Assembly (NCBI RefSeq): GCF_029625215.1
Contig: NZ_CP121197.1
Coordinates: 4,464,001 to 4,528,000, forward strand
Source: Aurantibacillus circumpalustris
Lineage (GTDB): Bacteria > Bacteroidota > Bacteroidia > B-17B0 > Aurantibacillaceae
Direction: 5' to 3'
Length of the DNA: 64,000 nucleotides
Below are positions 18,532 through 26,463 of this stretch, piece after piece. The notes beneath the pieces were generated by a model. That model was given only the letters and a program-made list of their open reading frames with translations. It had not been told where the DNA came from and did not search any database. Within the stretch, counting starts at the first letter, position 1, and each line of letters opens with the position of its first letter. Both the position numbers and the translations under genes were made by a program.

Positions 18532-19337
18532 TGGAAAAACAGGTCAAAGAAAAAATCGTAATTATCGGTTGCGGTAGTGTGGCCTGGCACATAGCAAAAC
18601 ATTTAAAGTCTTTAAAACAATACGATGTTTATGTTTATAATCATTATGCGAATCCTTTATTGAATGACTTTAAAACAAAACTAAAATGTAAAACAGACAT
18701 TGGTTTTGAAAACGTAATATCAAACGCAAACATTTATTTAATTTGTGTAACAGATAAATTTATTTCGAAAGTCGCAAAACAATTAAATATTCTCAATCCA
18801 AATGCACTTTTATTACATACGTCTGGAAGTACTAAAATTCAGGATTTAGGTAACCGTATTCAAAATACCGGTGTGTTTTATCCTTTACAAACCTTTTCAA
18901 GAGATTCAGAAATTAACTGGTCAAAAGTTCCTATTATAATAGAATCTGAAAGCCGAGATGCTGAACACAGTATTTTACATCTCGCAGATATGTTTAGCGA
19001 AACGGTTGTGAGAATGAATTACAAAGAGCGTCTGAAATTGCATCTGGCTGCTGTGCTTGTAAATAATTTTACCAACGCTTTATATGCAAGTGCAAACGAT
19101 CTTATCAGACGGGATGCAGCAAGTTCGGAACTTTCTTTTGAAATTCTTATCCCATTAATTGAACAAACAACCGCGAAGATAAAAACACTGGAGCCTCGTT
19201 CAGCACAAACTGGTCCTGCTAAACGAAAAGATGAAACGGTGATGAAAAAACATTTGCAGATTATTTCCAAACAACCCGATCTAAAAAAAATATACAAACA
19301 ATTAAGCAAGTTAATTGCAAAACAACAGGAGGAATAA
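18531..19337 (+). CDS. Rossmann-fold and DUF2520 domain protein
   Basis: The 268-residue protein has an N-terminal NAD(P)-binding Rossmann domain (IVIIGCGSVAWHIAKHL, residues about 9-25) and a C-terminal DUF2520 domain (about 140-265), with the conserved HLAAVLVNNFTNALY helix and EPRSAQTGPAKRKD. The family resembles ketopantoate/prephenate-type dehydrogenases and is widespread in Bacteroidota, but the substrate is not established. The start overlaps ccmF by 1 bp and the gene is followed directly by a KdsC-like phosphatase, so it is the seventh gene of the purD-ccm run. Confidence 0.88.
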   Translation: MEKQVKEKIVIIGCGSVAWHIAKHLKSLKQYDVYVYNHYANPLLNDFKTKLKCKTDIGFENVISNANIYLICVTDKFISKVAKQLNILNPNALLLHTSGSTKIQDLGNRIQNTGVFYPLQTFSRDSEINWSKVPIIIESESRDAEHSILHLADMFSETVVRMNYKERLKLHLAAVLVNNFTNALYASANDLIRRDAASSELSFEILIPLIEQTTAKIKTLEPRSAQTGPAKRKDETVMKKHLQIISKQPDLKKIYKQLSKLIAKQQEE

Positions 19338-19338
19338 G

Positions 19339-19851
19339 ATGCTTAATTTTAAACAGAAACTAAACAAAATCACAACTATTATATTTGATGTTGATGGTGT
19401 TATGACCGATGGAAAAGTACTCGTGATGGAGAGTGGTGAAATGGTGAGGAATATGAATTCTAAAGATGGATACGCTTTAAACCTCGCAGTAAAAAAGGGC
19501 TACAGAATTGCAGTCATTAGCGGCGGAAATAATTTCGCTATCAAAAATGCTTTAGATAGAAATGGCGTTAAAGATGTTTTTATTAAACAGCACGATAAAC
19601 TGGCCTGTTACAACGAATACAAAACCCAAAATAATTTAAGCGACGAAGAAATTGTTTTTATGGGTGACGATTTACCCGATCATGAAATTATGTCTCGAAC
19701 GGGCTTAGCGGTTTGTCCGAACGATGCAGCAACAGAAATAAAAGAAATCTGCCACTACATTTCACCAAAGAATGGTGGCGAAGGGTGTGTGAGAGATATT
19801 ATTGAACAAGTGTTGCGGGTGCAAGGCAATTGGGAAATTGTAAAATGGTAA
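19339..19851 (+). CDS. KdsC-like HAD phosphatase (3-deoxy-D-manno-octulosonate 8-phosphate phosphatase family)
   Basis: A 170-residue HAD-superfamily enzyme. Motif I is D17-V-D19-G in IIFDVDGVMTDGK, motif II lies in AVISGG, and motif IV in FMGDDLPDHEIM. The short cap-less form is typical of KdsC, which removes phosphate from KDO-8-P during synthesis of the lipopolysaccharide core sugar KDO. The start is set at the ATG 19339 because a strong AGGAGG lies at 19327-19332, unusual for this genome; the open frame reaches 8 codons further upstream within the previous gene. Only 1 bp separates it from the DUF2520 stop, so translation is likely coupled. Confidence 0.88.
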   Translation: MLNFKQKLNKITTIIFDVDGVMTDGKVLVMESGEMVRNMNSKDGYALNLAVKKGYRIAVISGGNNFAIKNALDRNGVKDVFIKQHDKLACYNEYKTQNNLSDEEIVFMGDDLPDHEIMSRTGLAVCPNDAATEIKEICHYISPKNGGEGCVRDIIEQVLRVQGNWEIVKW

Positions 19852-19896
19852 GCTTTTATTCGCAGTAATTCCCTTGCACAAATTTTCATACACTAC

Positions 19897-20454
19897 TTAT
19901 ATCTTAAGTAAACCTCTAAATCCTCTCGCTGCATAATACGATTCTGCTCCGTTATGATACAAGAAGACCGTGTTGTAACGACGATCACAAAATATTGCAC
20001 CACCGAGTTCTCTGATATCTGAAGGTGTTTTTACCCAGCTCGATGTTTTCATGTCGAAATTTCCTAGCTTCTGTAATTCACGATATTGCTCTTCTGTTAT
20101 AAGTTCAATCCCCATCTCAGCCGCCACATCTAAAGCACTACTTTTAGGTTTATGCTCCTTTCTTGATTCTAAAGCCTGACGGTCATAACAAAGACTTCTT
20201 CGTCCTTTTGGACTTTCTTCTGAACAATCACAAAAAATGTATTCACCCGTTTTTTTATCCTGCCCAATAACATCTGGTTCGCCGCCGCTGATTTCCATTT
20301 CCTCTAACGACCACAGTTTTTCTGACATTTTTTTTAGTCTTTCCACTAATCTACTCCATTCAAGTCCCTTATGGCGTTTTGTATTTTTCTCAAAACGTGT
20401 TTTCAAAATTTTGATTAGTTCTTTTTCTTGATTCGCAGACAATTTCTTTTTCAT
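19897..20454 (-). CDS. DUF4256 domain-containing protein
   Basis: The 185-residue protein matches the DUF4256 family over its whole length: conserved stretches include ISGGEPDVIGQD, FCDCSEESPKGRRSLCYDR, SALDVAAEMGIELITEEQYR and GGAIFCDRRYNTVFLYHNGA. It is cytosolic with no signal or membrane segment. Function is not known. It ends a run of five minus-strand genes led by an ArsR regulator; this set (ArsR, SRPBCC, DoxX, YdeI, DUF4256) often travels together in Bacteroidota and Bacilli. Confidence 0.88.
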   Translation of the reverse strand: MKKKLSANQEKELIKILKTRFEKNTKRHKGLEWSRLVERLKKMSEKLWSLEEMEISGGEPDVIGQDKKTGEYIFCDCSEESPKGRRSLCYDRQALESRKEHKPKSSALDVAAEMGIELITEEQYRELQKLGNFDMKTSSWVKTPSDIRELGGAIFCDRRYNTVFLYHNGAESYYAARGFRGLLKI

Positions 20455-20501
20455 GTTATTTTAATTTTTATCCCAAATGAATTATGGGTTTTAATAATTT
20501 A

Positions 20502-21089
20502 CTAATCATCTAATCCTTTACCATTGAGAATTTGTGTTGCATATTTTTCAACCCTTGCTTCACGCGTTTTAGCTTGTTTTGCTTGGGAGAAATAAAGCAA
20601 ATAGCCTCTTTGCCGCCCAGGTGTTAATGCTTTAAACGCTTTTTCCAGAGCCGGAAGTTCATCCAATTTGTTTTGGAACTCTTTAGGCATATTGAATTCT
20701 GTCGTTTTTTTTAAAGAAACCTTTACACCTGATTTTTCCACTTCAATGGCTTCTTTAATATAAGCTTTCACGACACTTTTTTTCTTTACAATTTCTTGAA
20801 GACTTGTAAACCTTAATTGGCGAGCTACCTGAACATTCTTAGTTTGTCGAATAAGAATTTCTTTTGGATCCTGTAACAAAACTCCTTTAAAAAATAAAAG
20901 AGCACAGTACTCTTTAAACACATGAATTAAAACAATGTTGTTTTTGTTATTAGTATAACAGGGACAACCCCATTTTAATTCTTCAGCAAGTCCACACGAA
21001 ACCGTAATCGCTCGGAGTGCCTCAATTTCATTCTGCCACTTTGCGTTTTTAGTAAAATACCAATCAACTTTAGGATTCATGTGTGTCAA
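20502..21089 (-). CDS. YdeI/OmpD-associated family protein (DUF1801 plus YdeI domain)
   Basis: The 195-residue protein has an N-terminal DUF1801-like region (WQNEIEALRAITVSCGLAEELKWGCPCYT) and a C-terminal YdeI region ending in LTPGRQRGYLLYFSQAKQAKTREARVEKY, the usual signature. YdeI proteins are linked to stress resistance in E. coli and B. subtilis, but their biochemical role is uncertain. The gene belongs to the ArsR-led operon, 29 bp after the DoxX gene. Confidence 0.87.
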   Translation of the reverse strand: MTHMNPKVDWYFTKNAKWQNEIEALRAITVSCGLAEELKWGCPCYTNNKNNIVLIHVFKEYCALLFFKGVLLQDPKEILIRQTKNVQVARQLRFTSLQEIVKKKSVVKAYIKEAIEVEKSGVKVSLKKTTEFNMPKEFQNKLDELPALEKAFKALTPGRQRGYLLYFSQAKQAKTREARVEKYATQILNGKGLDD

Positions 21090-21118
21090 TTATTTTATAA
21101 TTAAAATTAATAATTTTA

Positions 21119-21499
21119 CTAATTCGCGAAATTGATTTTCCTATCCGAAGGTCTAAGATACCAAGATACTAAAGTTAACACTAACAATAATGTAGGTCCG
21201 AAAAATTCAATAGCACCATCACCGACAACAAAATGAGAAACGATGGCTCCTGTCATTGTAAAGAAGAATCCGGCGTAGGCCCACTCTTTTACTAAAGGAA
21301 ATTTAGGCATAAGTACTACAATGACTCCCAAGATTTTCCAGACACCCAGAAGTGTTAGAAAATAAAGAGGATAACCTAAACGCTTCATCATTTCAACTTC
21401 TTCTCCCATTTGAATTAATTGTACAATTCCAGTTGAAGTCATTCCTAATGATAACCAGATAGTAGCGATCCAATAGATAATTTTGTTTCTTTTAGTCAT
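21119..21499 (-). CDS. DoxX family membrane protein
   Basis: The 126-residue protein has four predicted membrane helices (about 8-28, 43-63, 72-92, 97-117) with the family's YFLTLLGVWKILGVIVVLMP and EWAYAGFFFTMTGAIVSHF segments. DoxX-like proteins sit in the inner membrane, and the family has been tied to quinone/thiol redox or stress roles, none proven for this branch. It lies 6 bp after the SRPBCC gene in the ArsR-led operon. Confidence 0.87.
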   Translation of the reverse strand: MTKRNKIIYWIATIWLSLGMTSTGIVQLIQMGEEVEMMKRLGYPLYFLTLLGVWKILGVIVVLMPKFPLVKEWAYAGFFFTMTGAIVSHFVVGDGAIEFFGPTLLLVLTLVSWYLRPSDRKINFAN

Positions 21500-21505
21500 G
21501 GTATT

Positions 21506-21970
21506 TTATTTTAATTTGTTTCCTATTTCTTGTATGCGATTATGTGCCTTATTAATTCCTTGCGCAAAGGGAAGTTGCAATATTTGGTCTCTGATAGCAA
21601 CGGACCTATAAACAATGTGCATGGTTAGTATACTTACACCCGATGTGAGTCTTTCGAATTCTAAAAATTCAAGTTGAACGGGGAAAGGTGTGTTTTCCAT
21701 TTCAAATGTTCGCGTAATTTTTTTGTTTGGAACAAATTCATGAATGGTTCCATTGAACAGATGTTTATTTCCTCTTGGATCGCTTGTTTCAAATTGGTAA
21801 CTGCCGTGTCTTTTGCTTTCTAGTTTTAATACTTTTGTTCCCATCCATTGCTCAACGATTTCAGGCTCTATATAAGCTCTAAAAAGTAATTCTAGCGGCA
21901 AATCAAATTCCCGAGTAATAAAAATTTCCTGTTTACCTTCTTCGGCGTCAATTTTTGTTTTTCTCTCCAT
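21506..21970 (-). CDS. SRPBCC (AHSA1-like) domain protein
   Basis: The 154-residue protein has one START-like SRPBCC fold. The N-terminal ITREFDLPLELLFRAYIEPE and middle YQFETSDPRGNKHLFNGTIH stretches, and the C-terminal helix at about 130-152, are typical of the AHSA1 group. It probably binds a hydrophobic ligand or acts as a co-chaperone-like partner; the ligand is unknown. The start lies 1 bp from the ArsR stop, so it is translated with the regulator, a pairing common in many phyla. Confidence 0.9.
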   Translation of the reverse strand: MERKTKIDAEEGKQEIFITREFDLPLELLFRAYIEPEIVEQWMGTKVLKLESKRHGSYQFETSDPRGNKHLFNGTIHEFVPNKKITRTFEMENTPFPVQLEFLEFERLTSGVSILTMHIVYRSVAIRDQILQLPFAQGINKAHNRIQEIGNKLK

Positions 21971-21971
21971 G

Positions 21972-22292
21972 TTATTTATTTTTATACTTTTTCATAACAC
22001 TTTCCAGTTTATTAAATCGCTCATCCCACATGCTGCGGAATGGTTCGATAAAATCCGCAACCTCTTTCATTTTTTTAGGATTAAATTGATAATAAACTTC
22101 CCTACCCTCTTGCCTTTGATTTAACAACTCACATTCTGCAAGAATTTGCAAATGCTTAGAAACGGTTGGCCTTGCAGTGTCAAAATTTGATGCAATAGCG
22201 CCTGCCGTCATTGATTGCGAAGTAAGCAGAAGGAGGATAGCCCTTCTTGTTGGATCAGCAATAGCCTGAAAAACATCCCGTCTTAAATTCAT
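21972..22292 (-). CDS. ArsR-family winged-helix regulator
   Basis: A 106-residue repressor with the ArsR fold: [15 protein letters not shown], the recognition helix region [23 protein letters not shown], and the wing [13 protein letters not shown]. It lacks the ELCVCD cysteine motif of metal-sensing ArsR, so it belongs to the non-metal group paired with SRPBCC proteins. Two 16-bp palindromes touch and precede its start codon, which points to autoregulation of the five-gene operon (21972 down to 19897). Confidence 0.93.
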   Translation of the reverse strand: MNLRRDVFQAIADPTRRAILLLLTSQSMTAGAIASNFDTARPTVSKHLQILAECELLNQRQEGREVYYQFNPKKMKEVADFIEPFRSMWDERFNKLESVMKKYKNK

Positions 22293-22295
22293 TAT

Positions 22296-22337
22296 GTAGT
22301 TATTTGACTACAAATATATGTGTAGTTATTTAACTAC
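22296..22337 (-). promoter_or_regulatory. Tandem palindromic operator of the ArsR operon
   Basis: Two near-identical 16-bp palindromes, GTAGTTATTTGACTAC (22296-22311) and GTAGTTATTTAACTAC (22322-22337), sit 26 bp apart centre to centre, about 2.5 helical turns. The first begins 4 bp upstream of the regulator's ATG. They are the probable binding sites of the ArsR dimer. That binding is inference; the symmetry is read directly. Confidence 0.75.
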
Positions 22338-22411
22338 GCAAATTTTTTATTGCGATGAAATTTGGAAGTGTTTAAAAAACCGATTTTGCTCATTATATGA
22401 ATCTTAATTAT

Positions 22412-22774
22412 TTATTTAGCACAAACACACATAAATGTTTTTAGCTTTTTCGCTTCATTGCATGTAAGCTTTGTTTTGGTGATACAATCAAAAGTACTAT
22501 CAATTACAGTAATCATGTTCGATTGCCCTGAATACTTATTTCCGAACGCTGTTACAGAATCCTCTACGCTTTGGTCTACCAATAAGTTTCCTAAAGAACA
22601 AAAAACCTTTCGTTCAATTATACTATCATTTCCTACGTAAAACGAGGTAACAATTTTACAACCGGAACAACTTTTACAATTGCAAAAACACATACAGGAA
22701 TTCAACATAAACAAAACAAAGACCAAAATAGTTGCTGAAATAATTTTTAGCGAAAATTTTTCTTTAAATATCAT
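22412..22774 (-). CDS. Cysteine-rich putative lipoprotein (last array gene)
   Basis: The open frame extends upstream to 22984 through palindrome DNA, so the start is set at the ATG 22772-22774, giving 120 residues. It begins MIFKEKFSLKIISATILVFV, has one hydrophobic segment and a lipobox-like LNSC, then a cysteine cluster (CMCFCNCKSCSGC) and more Cys at the C-terminus (TCNEAKKLKTFMCVCAK). It is probably a lipidated envelope protein; the Cys cluster could bind metal or form disulphides. No family was recognised. It is the gene furthest from the recombinase, and no palindrome follows its stop before the arsR operator 75 bp away. Confidence 0.55.
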   Translation of the reverse strand: MIFKEKFSLKIISATILVFVLFMLNSCMCFCNCKSCSGCKIVTSFYVGNDSIIERKVFCSLGNLLVDQSVEDSVTAFGNKYSGQSNMITVIDSTFDCITKTKLTCNEAKKLKTFMCVCAK

Positions 22775-22837
22775 ATTTTTACTCTTGGATGTAACTAATA
22801 ATAATATTTGTTGTCCTGTCGTCTCACTTATGCTTGC

Positions 22838-23019
22838 TAACGGATTCGGGCTTGGCGCCGGCGAAAATAACGATTTCGCAGATGCTAAAAGTGTTCCGAT
22901 GTCCAGCGTGAAGTTAAAGTATTTTGAGCATTTGCAAAACAATAAAAAGTCCCGAAGGGGCCGCTGAAAAATTTGCAAATGCATGCACGAATGTCCGCTG
23001 GCGCCATTAGCCCGTGTTA
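22838..23019 (-). repeat. attC-like palindromic site a
   Basis: Ends are TAAC (22838-22841) and GTTA (23016-23019) on the plus strand. The arms pair: on the plus strand, the left arm continues GGATTCGGGCTTGGCGCC; the complement of the right arm reads ACGGGCTAATGGCGCC. At 182 bp it is the longest of the set and includes two copies of the central box type (GATGTCC and GAATGTCC) plus TATTTTGAGC, so it may be two sites fused or nested. A further CACAAAGTATTTGAGCG copy lies at 23036-23052. Confidence 0.6.
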
Positions 23020-23094
23020 GCTACTAGTGCGCCCACACAAAGTATTTGAGCGTTTCCGCTAGTCTGAAATACCATCGTCCTAAAATTAAACGTT

Positions 23095-23409
23095 TTAAGG
23101 TTGCAGTTGAAATAGGTTTATATAATGCCAATTAATATAGCCATATTTTATGCTGGCTAACCAAATACCAAGAGTCAAATTTGTTAAAAGAAGAAAAGTC
23201 AGGATGATTTTTTTAAACGTACTATAAAGATGATAATTTCTAATGAAAATTATTATTGCTAAGAATGTCACCAAAAAAGCGAATAGATTTATATAATGAC
23301 TGTAAACAGGTCCAAGTATAATTGCCGAAAAGAATGAAAAAAGCATTGTGCCAATTGAACCTGTCAATAACGGCGAGCAATAATTGTATTCTTTCAGTTC
23401 TTCAATCAT
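23095..23409 (-). CDS. Small membrane protein (array gene)
   Basis: The 104-residue protein has three predicted membrane helices (about 14-34, 40-57, 67-86) and no recognised family. It is flanked by a truncated palindromic site upstream (23501-23588) and site a downstream, so it fits as one cassette. Nothing in the sequence points to a function. Confidence 0.55.
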   Translation of the reverse strand: MIEELKEYNYCSPLLTGSIGTMLFSFFSAIILGPVYSHYINLFAFLVTFLAIIIFIRNYHLYSTFKKIILTFLLLTNLTLGIWLASIKYGYINWHYINLFQLQP

Positions 23410-23500
23410 TTATTTCAATTTGCTATTGTCTTCGTCCAGTTGCAATACTTCTGTTCTTGTTAGGCCGAAATGTTTGAACGTCCGCTGGGCGCATTGTAGC

Positions 23501-23588
23501 TAACGTATCGCGAACAGTTTTCCGTGCCCGCGTCTGTAATGTTATAAAAGTACAAATGTCCGCCGAGATTTTAAAATAGAAAATGCCG
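23501..23588 (-). repeat. attC-like site b, truncated by the IS
   Basis: It begins with TAACGTATCGCGAACAG (23501-23517) as one arm, followed by GCCCGCGTCTG and a central ACAAATGTCCGCCG box, then stops at the IS end (23589). The partner arm that should read CGCG-AACAG in inverse and end in GTTA is absent. A fragment of another site (GTCCGCTGGGCGC, 23480-23492) lies just to its left. Confidence 0.55.
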
Positions 23589-23609
23589 TGTAAGCTCCCC
23601 AAAATTGGA

Positions 23610-24428
23610 CTACTCAAAAGTAGAATTTTTAATTAAAAGTTCATTATTATATGTATGAGAATGTTGACTTGTTGGAAACTCTTTTCGAGTTTTCAATAAA
23701 TCAACATTCTTTAGTTTGAATAGAATTGGGGATAATCCTCCTAGGCTATCATGAGGTCGTTTGTTGTTGTAGTCATGAATAAAAATATCTGTCACCTCTC
23801 TAACTTCATTAAGATCTTCAAACAAATATGCATCTAGTACATGTCGTCGGTATGTTCCGTTAAAGCGTTCAATATATGCATTCTGAGTTGGTTTGCCTGG
23901 TTGTATATAATGAAAATCGATGTGATGCATCTCACTCCACTCTTTAGTTAATCCGGCAATAAACTCCGGACCATTATCCATTCTTATTGTGCAAGGCTTT
24001 GTTCTTTGGTTAATAAGTCTGTTTAATACCCAAACAACAGCATTGCTTTTTAATGAATGATCAATTTCAATATGTAAAACTTCACGATTGTAATCATCTA
24101 TCACATTAAAGGTTTTAAACTTTCTTCCATTTATAAGGGCATCATGCATAAAATCAATAGACCAGGTGTGATTGATGTATGCAGGAACTACAAGTGTTTC
24201 TTTAGTTCTAGCAGGCAAACGTCTCTTGCCTTTTCTTCTTAGGTTTAATTTCATCGCTTTATAAATTCTATGTACACGTTTATGATTCCAAATATTTCCT
24301 TCTAATCTAATTCGTCCGTATGCCTTCCAAAAACCCTCTCGTGGATGTTCATCGGCCTTTAAGCGTAATTCATCCATAACTTTTTTATCGTCTTTCTTGG
24401 TTTTATAATAGATGCTTGATTTTCCCAA
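23610..24428 (-). CDS. IS3-family transposase OrfB (DDE domain)
   Basis: From the first ATG 272 residues are read; the same frame continues upstream without a stop to the orfA end ([20 protein letters not shown]), so the full product is OrfAB made by frameshift. It has an HTH_21-like region ([20 protein letters not shown]) and an rve/DDE catalytic core: D in [10 protein letters not shown] in IRMDNGPEF and E in [14 protein letters not shown]. The C-terminal [15 protein letters not shown] is typical of IS407-type transposases. It cuts and joins IS ends. All catalytic residues are present, so the element may still be active. Confidence 0.93.
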   Translation of the reverse strand: MGKSSIYYKTKKDDKKVMDELRLKADEHPREGFWKAYGRIRLEGNIWNHKRVHRIYKAMKLNLRRKGKRRLPARTKETLVVPAYINHTWSIDFMHDALINGRKFKTFNVIDDYNREVLHIEIDHSLKSNAVVWVLNRLINQRTKPCTIRMDNGPEFIAGLTKEWSEMHHIDFHYIQPGKPTQNAYIERFNGTYRRHVLDAYLFEDLNEVREVTDIFIHDYNNKRPHDSLGGLSPILFKLKNVDLLKTRKEFPTSQHSHTYNNELLIKNSTFE

Positions 24429-24511
24429 GTTAAGGATCCTGCACGCCCTGCTGATGCGGTAATTACCACTGCTGCATATTTCAGTTGCTATTTGTTTTTT
24501 AACGCAAGGCT

Positions 24512-24778
24512 TTAGAGCTTTTTTTCAATGATCTCCTTTGCCAACTTTAAATCGAGCGCAAGTTCAGCATACATATGCTTTAAGCGCCTGTTTTCTTCTT
24601 CCAGGGATTTCATCTTTCTTAACTCATCAGAGCTCATGCCTCCATAACGCTGTCGCCATTTATAAAACGCAGCTTTGCTAACGCCATGTGTTCTTACAAT
24701 TTCTTCTAATGGTTTGCCGGTATCAAACTCTTTGAGGATAGCAGCAATTTGTTCGGGGGTGAATCGTTTTTTCTTCAT
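24512..24778 (-). CDS. IS3-family transposase OrfA (helix-turn-helix)
   Basis: The 88-residue protein has the HTH_8-type DNA-binding domain ([20 protein letters not shown] and [16 protein letters not shown]) and a leucine-zipper-like helix ([15 protein letters not shown]). Near its end the minus strand reads A7 followed by G (24518-24525), a slippery heptamer A-AAA-AAG for -1 frameshifting into orfB just before the orfA stop. The product binds the IS ends and regulates transposition. Confidence 0.93.
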   Translation of the reverse strand: MKKKRFTPEQIAAILKEFDTGKPLEEIVRTHGVSKAAFYKWRQRYGGMSSDELRKMKSLEEENRRLKHMYAELALDLKLAKEIIEKKL

Positions 24779-24824
24779 TTTGCTTAGGTTAATTTATTAG
24801 TTTTTTTTCTACTAACAAATAGTC

Positions 24825-25124
24825 CTAATTTTGGGGGAGCTTACAATTACGCTTCTTAATTAAAATTGCTTTGCCCGACATTTGTCCGAAAAGATGTCCG
24901 CTGAGAAACATAATTAGAATGCCTATTAAAAGATTAAGTTTAAATTTTACTGTCGTGAACCAAAAGAAAGCGTCTATGAAACTTTCGTCAAGAGAATTAA
25001 AATATGTCATTATTATTTGAGCGATAAGTAGTCCGAAACCAACGGAAATTAATGCTTGTCTACTACCTATTTGTTTCGCTATTTTTTCAGTCATGAATGG
25101 GTCTGTTTGTCTGTCTGTCAGCAT
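24825..25124 (-). pseudogene. Membrane protein gene truncated by the IS (array gene)
   Basis: Ninety-three codons of original sequence (ending ...LIKKRN at 24846) read into the IS end and stop after six more residues, CKLPQN, coded by the terminal repeat. Two membrane helices are visible (about 24-42 and 62-80). Start choice: ATG at 25124 (MLTDRQTDPF) lies 6 bp from the palindromic site; ATG at 25094 (MTEKIAKQ) is an alternative. The original C-terminus and the following site are lost. No family recognised. Confidence 0.6.
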
Positions 25125-25130
25125 TGGCTA

Positions 25131-25223
25131 TAACGTTTTGCGGCCTTGCGTCCGTTTTTTTGCTAAGTCCAAATATAGCATTTGAGCGTTACTGCGCAAA
25201 AAAATGGCGCGAGACCGCTGTTA
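25131..25223 (-). repeat. attC-like palindromic site c
   Basis: Ends TAAC (25131-25134) and GTTA (25220-25223). One arm reads GTTTTGCGGCCTTGCGTCCG, the complement of the other AGCGGTCTCGCGCCA; both continue into T6-7 GC. The loop holds AAGTCCAAATATAGC and ATTTGAGCGTTA. Beyond GTTA the plus strand reads GGGTTGGCCG then CACACAGTATTT, which is shared with site f. The arm on the side of the downstream cassette start is about 3 nt longer near the end. Confidence 0.7.
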
Positions 25224-25279
25224 TGGGTTGGCCGTTGCACACAGTATTTAGTCCGCTTGAGTGTCTGCATAAATTTGTA

Positions 25280-26299
25280 TTAAGTATTTTCAATTTTTGA
25301 ACCTTTAGTCCGATTGCATCTCCAACAAAGAGTTTGCAAATTGTCTTCAGATGTAATACCGCCTCTTGAAAGCGGAATAATATGGTCAATCTCTAGCAAT
25401 AAATTCTTTTCGTCTCTAATTGATAAGCTACATTTTTTACAACAAAAGTTATCTCGTGATTTTATTTTTTCTCTTAAGGCGGATGTCATTAATGCCCTTT
25501 GTCCATGAACGCTCTTTTTAAATTTAATTAAATCATTTAAATAGAAAATCAAGTTCTCTAAGTTGTCGATGTTTAATTTTATGTCACATTTTGTCGAGCT
25601 GTTGCCACCCGCAGACACATACTGAAAAGTATAGACAGGAAAATACAAATCGCTAAAATCGTAACTTTCAAAGCCAAGCTTCCGAATTACCATGTTCTTG
25701 TTGAAGTACATAATTAATTTCGGAATAGAATCGCTGATGTTGTTTAAAATAGAATCCCTTTCATTCCTTAATAGTTCTTTTCCTTGTTCTGCCGCAGCAA
25801 AGTCATTAAGTACAGTTTCAAAACTCATCAATGTACCCTCATTTGTCTCGATATTGAAATATTTACAGAGGTATTTGATTGGTTGATTACTTGCGCTTTT
25901 ACATACGGCAGCAGAACAGTTATAAATTTGATGATTCTTAATGTCATTTTGCCACTCCTTGCGTTTAAATTTAAAATTACTGTTGTCATTCAGTTCCCCC
26001 TGTCCATAGTCGTATGTACTTATGGCAACGAAAGAACTTTTTAATTCATTAATATGAGTGTTCAGGTCGTTACAATTCTTAATGTATTTCTGGATGTCAC
26101 TTTTGAGATTTAAAAATTTGCTACTGTTGAAATAGAGGTGTCTATATATGATGTATGATAATATCACTACGCCAGCACTTAATAATGTGATGCCTAATGG
26201 AAGCAATAGAATACTTACCACTGATATAACGAATTTTATTACGAGTCCGATTATTGCAACAATAATTACTAGAGTTATAAGAGCGGAATTACCTTTCAT
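25280..26299 (-). CDS. Membrane-anchored HNH endonuclease (array gene)
   Basis: The 339-residue protein has two N-terminal membrane helices (about 7-30 and 32-52), a long middle region with predicted helices (about 60-260) and a C-terminal HNH nuclease domain (about 280-335). The domain shows C-C-K-K-C, then LLLEIDHIIPLSRGG, then EDNLQTLCWRCNRTKGSK, so both zinc-knuckle CxxC pairs and the DH of the active site are in place. It could cut DNA near the inner membrane. Membrane-bound HNH proteins occur among phage-defence candidates; that role is inference from domain layout and its place in an accessory array. Flanked by sites d and c. Confidence 0.8.
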   Translation of the reverse strand: MKGNSALITLVIIVAIIGLVIKFVISVVSILLLPLGITLLSAGVVILSYIIYRHLYFNSSKFLNLKSDIQKYIKNCNDLNTHINELKSSFVAISTYDYGQGELNDNSNFKFKRKEWQNDIKNHQIYNCSAAVCKSASNQPIKYLCKYFNIETNEGTLMSFETVLNDFAAAEQGKELLRNERDSILNNISDSIPKLIMYFNKNMVIRKLGFESYDFSDLYFPVYTFQYVSAGGNSSTKCDIKLNIDNLENLIFYLNDLIKFKKSVHGQRALMTSALREKIKSRDNFCCKKCSLSIRDEKNLLLEIDHIIPLSRGGITSEDNLQTLCWRCNRTKGSKIENT

Positions 26300-26369
26300 T
26301 GGGTCTTTTGTATTGATGTCTTAAGTTTACGTCCGACTGTTTTTTGAGGGTCGTCCAACGGCTTACCCA

Positions 26370-26453
26370 TAACGTAATGCGACTAAAAGTAGTTTGCTAA
26401 TTCAAATTAACACATTTATGCGTGTCCGCGCAAATTACTTTTAGTTGCGGTTA
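26370..26453 (-). repeat. attC-like palindromic site d
   Basis: Ends TAAC (26370-26373) and GTTA (26450-26453). Arms: GTAATGCGACTAAAAGTAG on one side against the complement CGCAACTAAAAGTAA on the other, 12 or more paired positions. The first arm has 4 extra nt next to the TAAC end. The loop carries the GCGTGTCCGCG box. It is the shortest full site (84 bp). Confidence 0.7.
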
Positions 26454-26463
26454 TAGGCAGGCT

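Larger units (their letters stand above)
23589..24845 (-). mobile_element. IS3-family (IS407-like) insertion sequence
   Basis: A 1257-bp element with terminal inverted repeats: TGTAAGCTCCCC at 23589-23600 and its complement GGGGAGCTTACA at 24834-24845; the match continues inward (AAAATT-GGACTA against AAAATTAGGACTA). It starts TG and ends CA, as IS3 elements do. It carries orfA and orfB in the order and spacing of the IS407 group. No target duplication of 3 or 4 bp is seen (left flank ...TGCCG, right flank ATTAC...), which suggests a deletion next to the element. It cuts one array gene and one palindromic site. Confidence 0.9.

Noticed and set aside
22775-22984. A 70-codon N-terminal extension of the cysteine-rich lipoprotein
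   Set aside because: It reads through palindromic site a; the shorter form begins directly with a signal-like segment and lipobox.
23589-24845. A 3- or 4-bp target site duplication of the IS
   Set aside because: Flanks were compared at both plausible element ends and do not match; a deletion explains this better.
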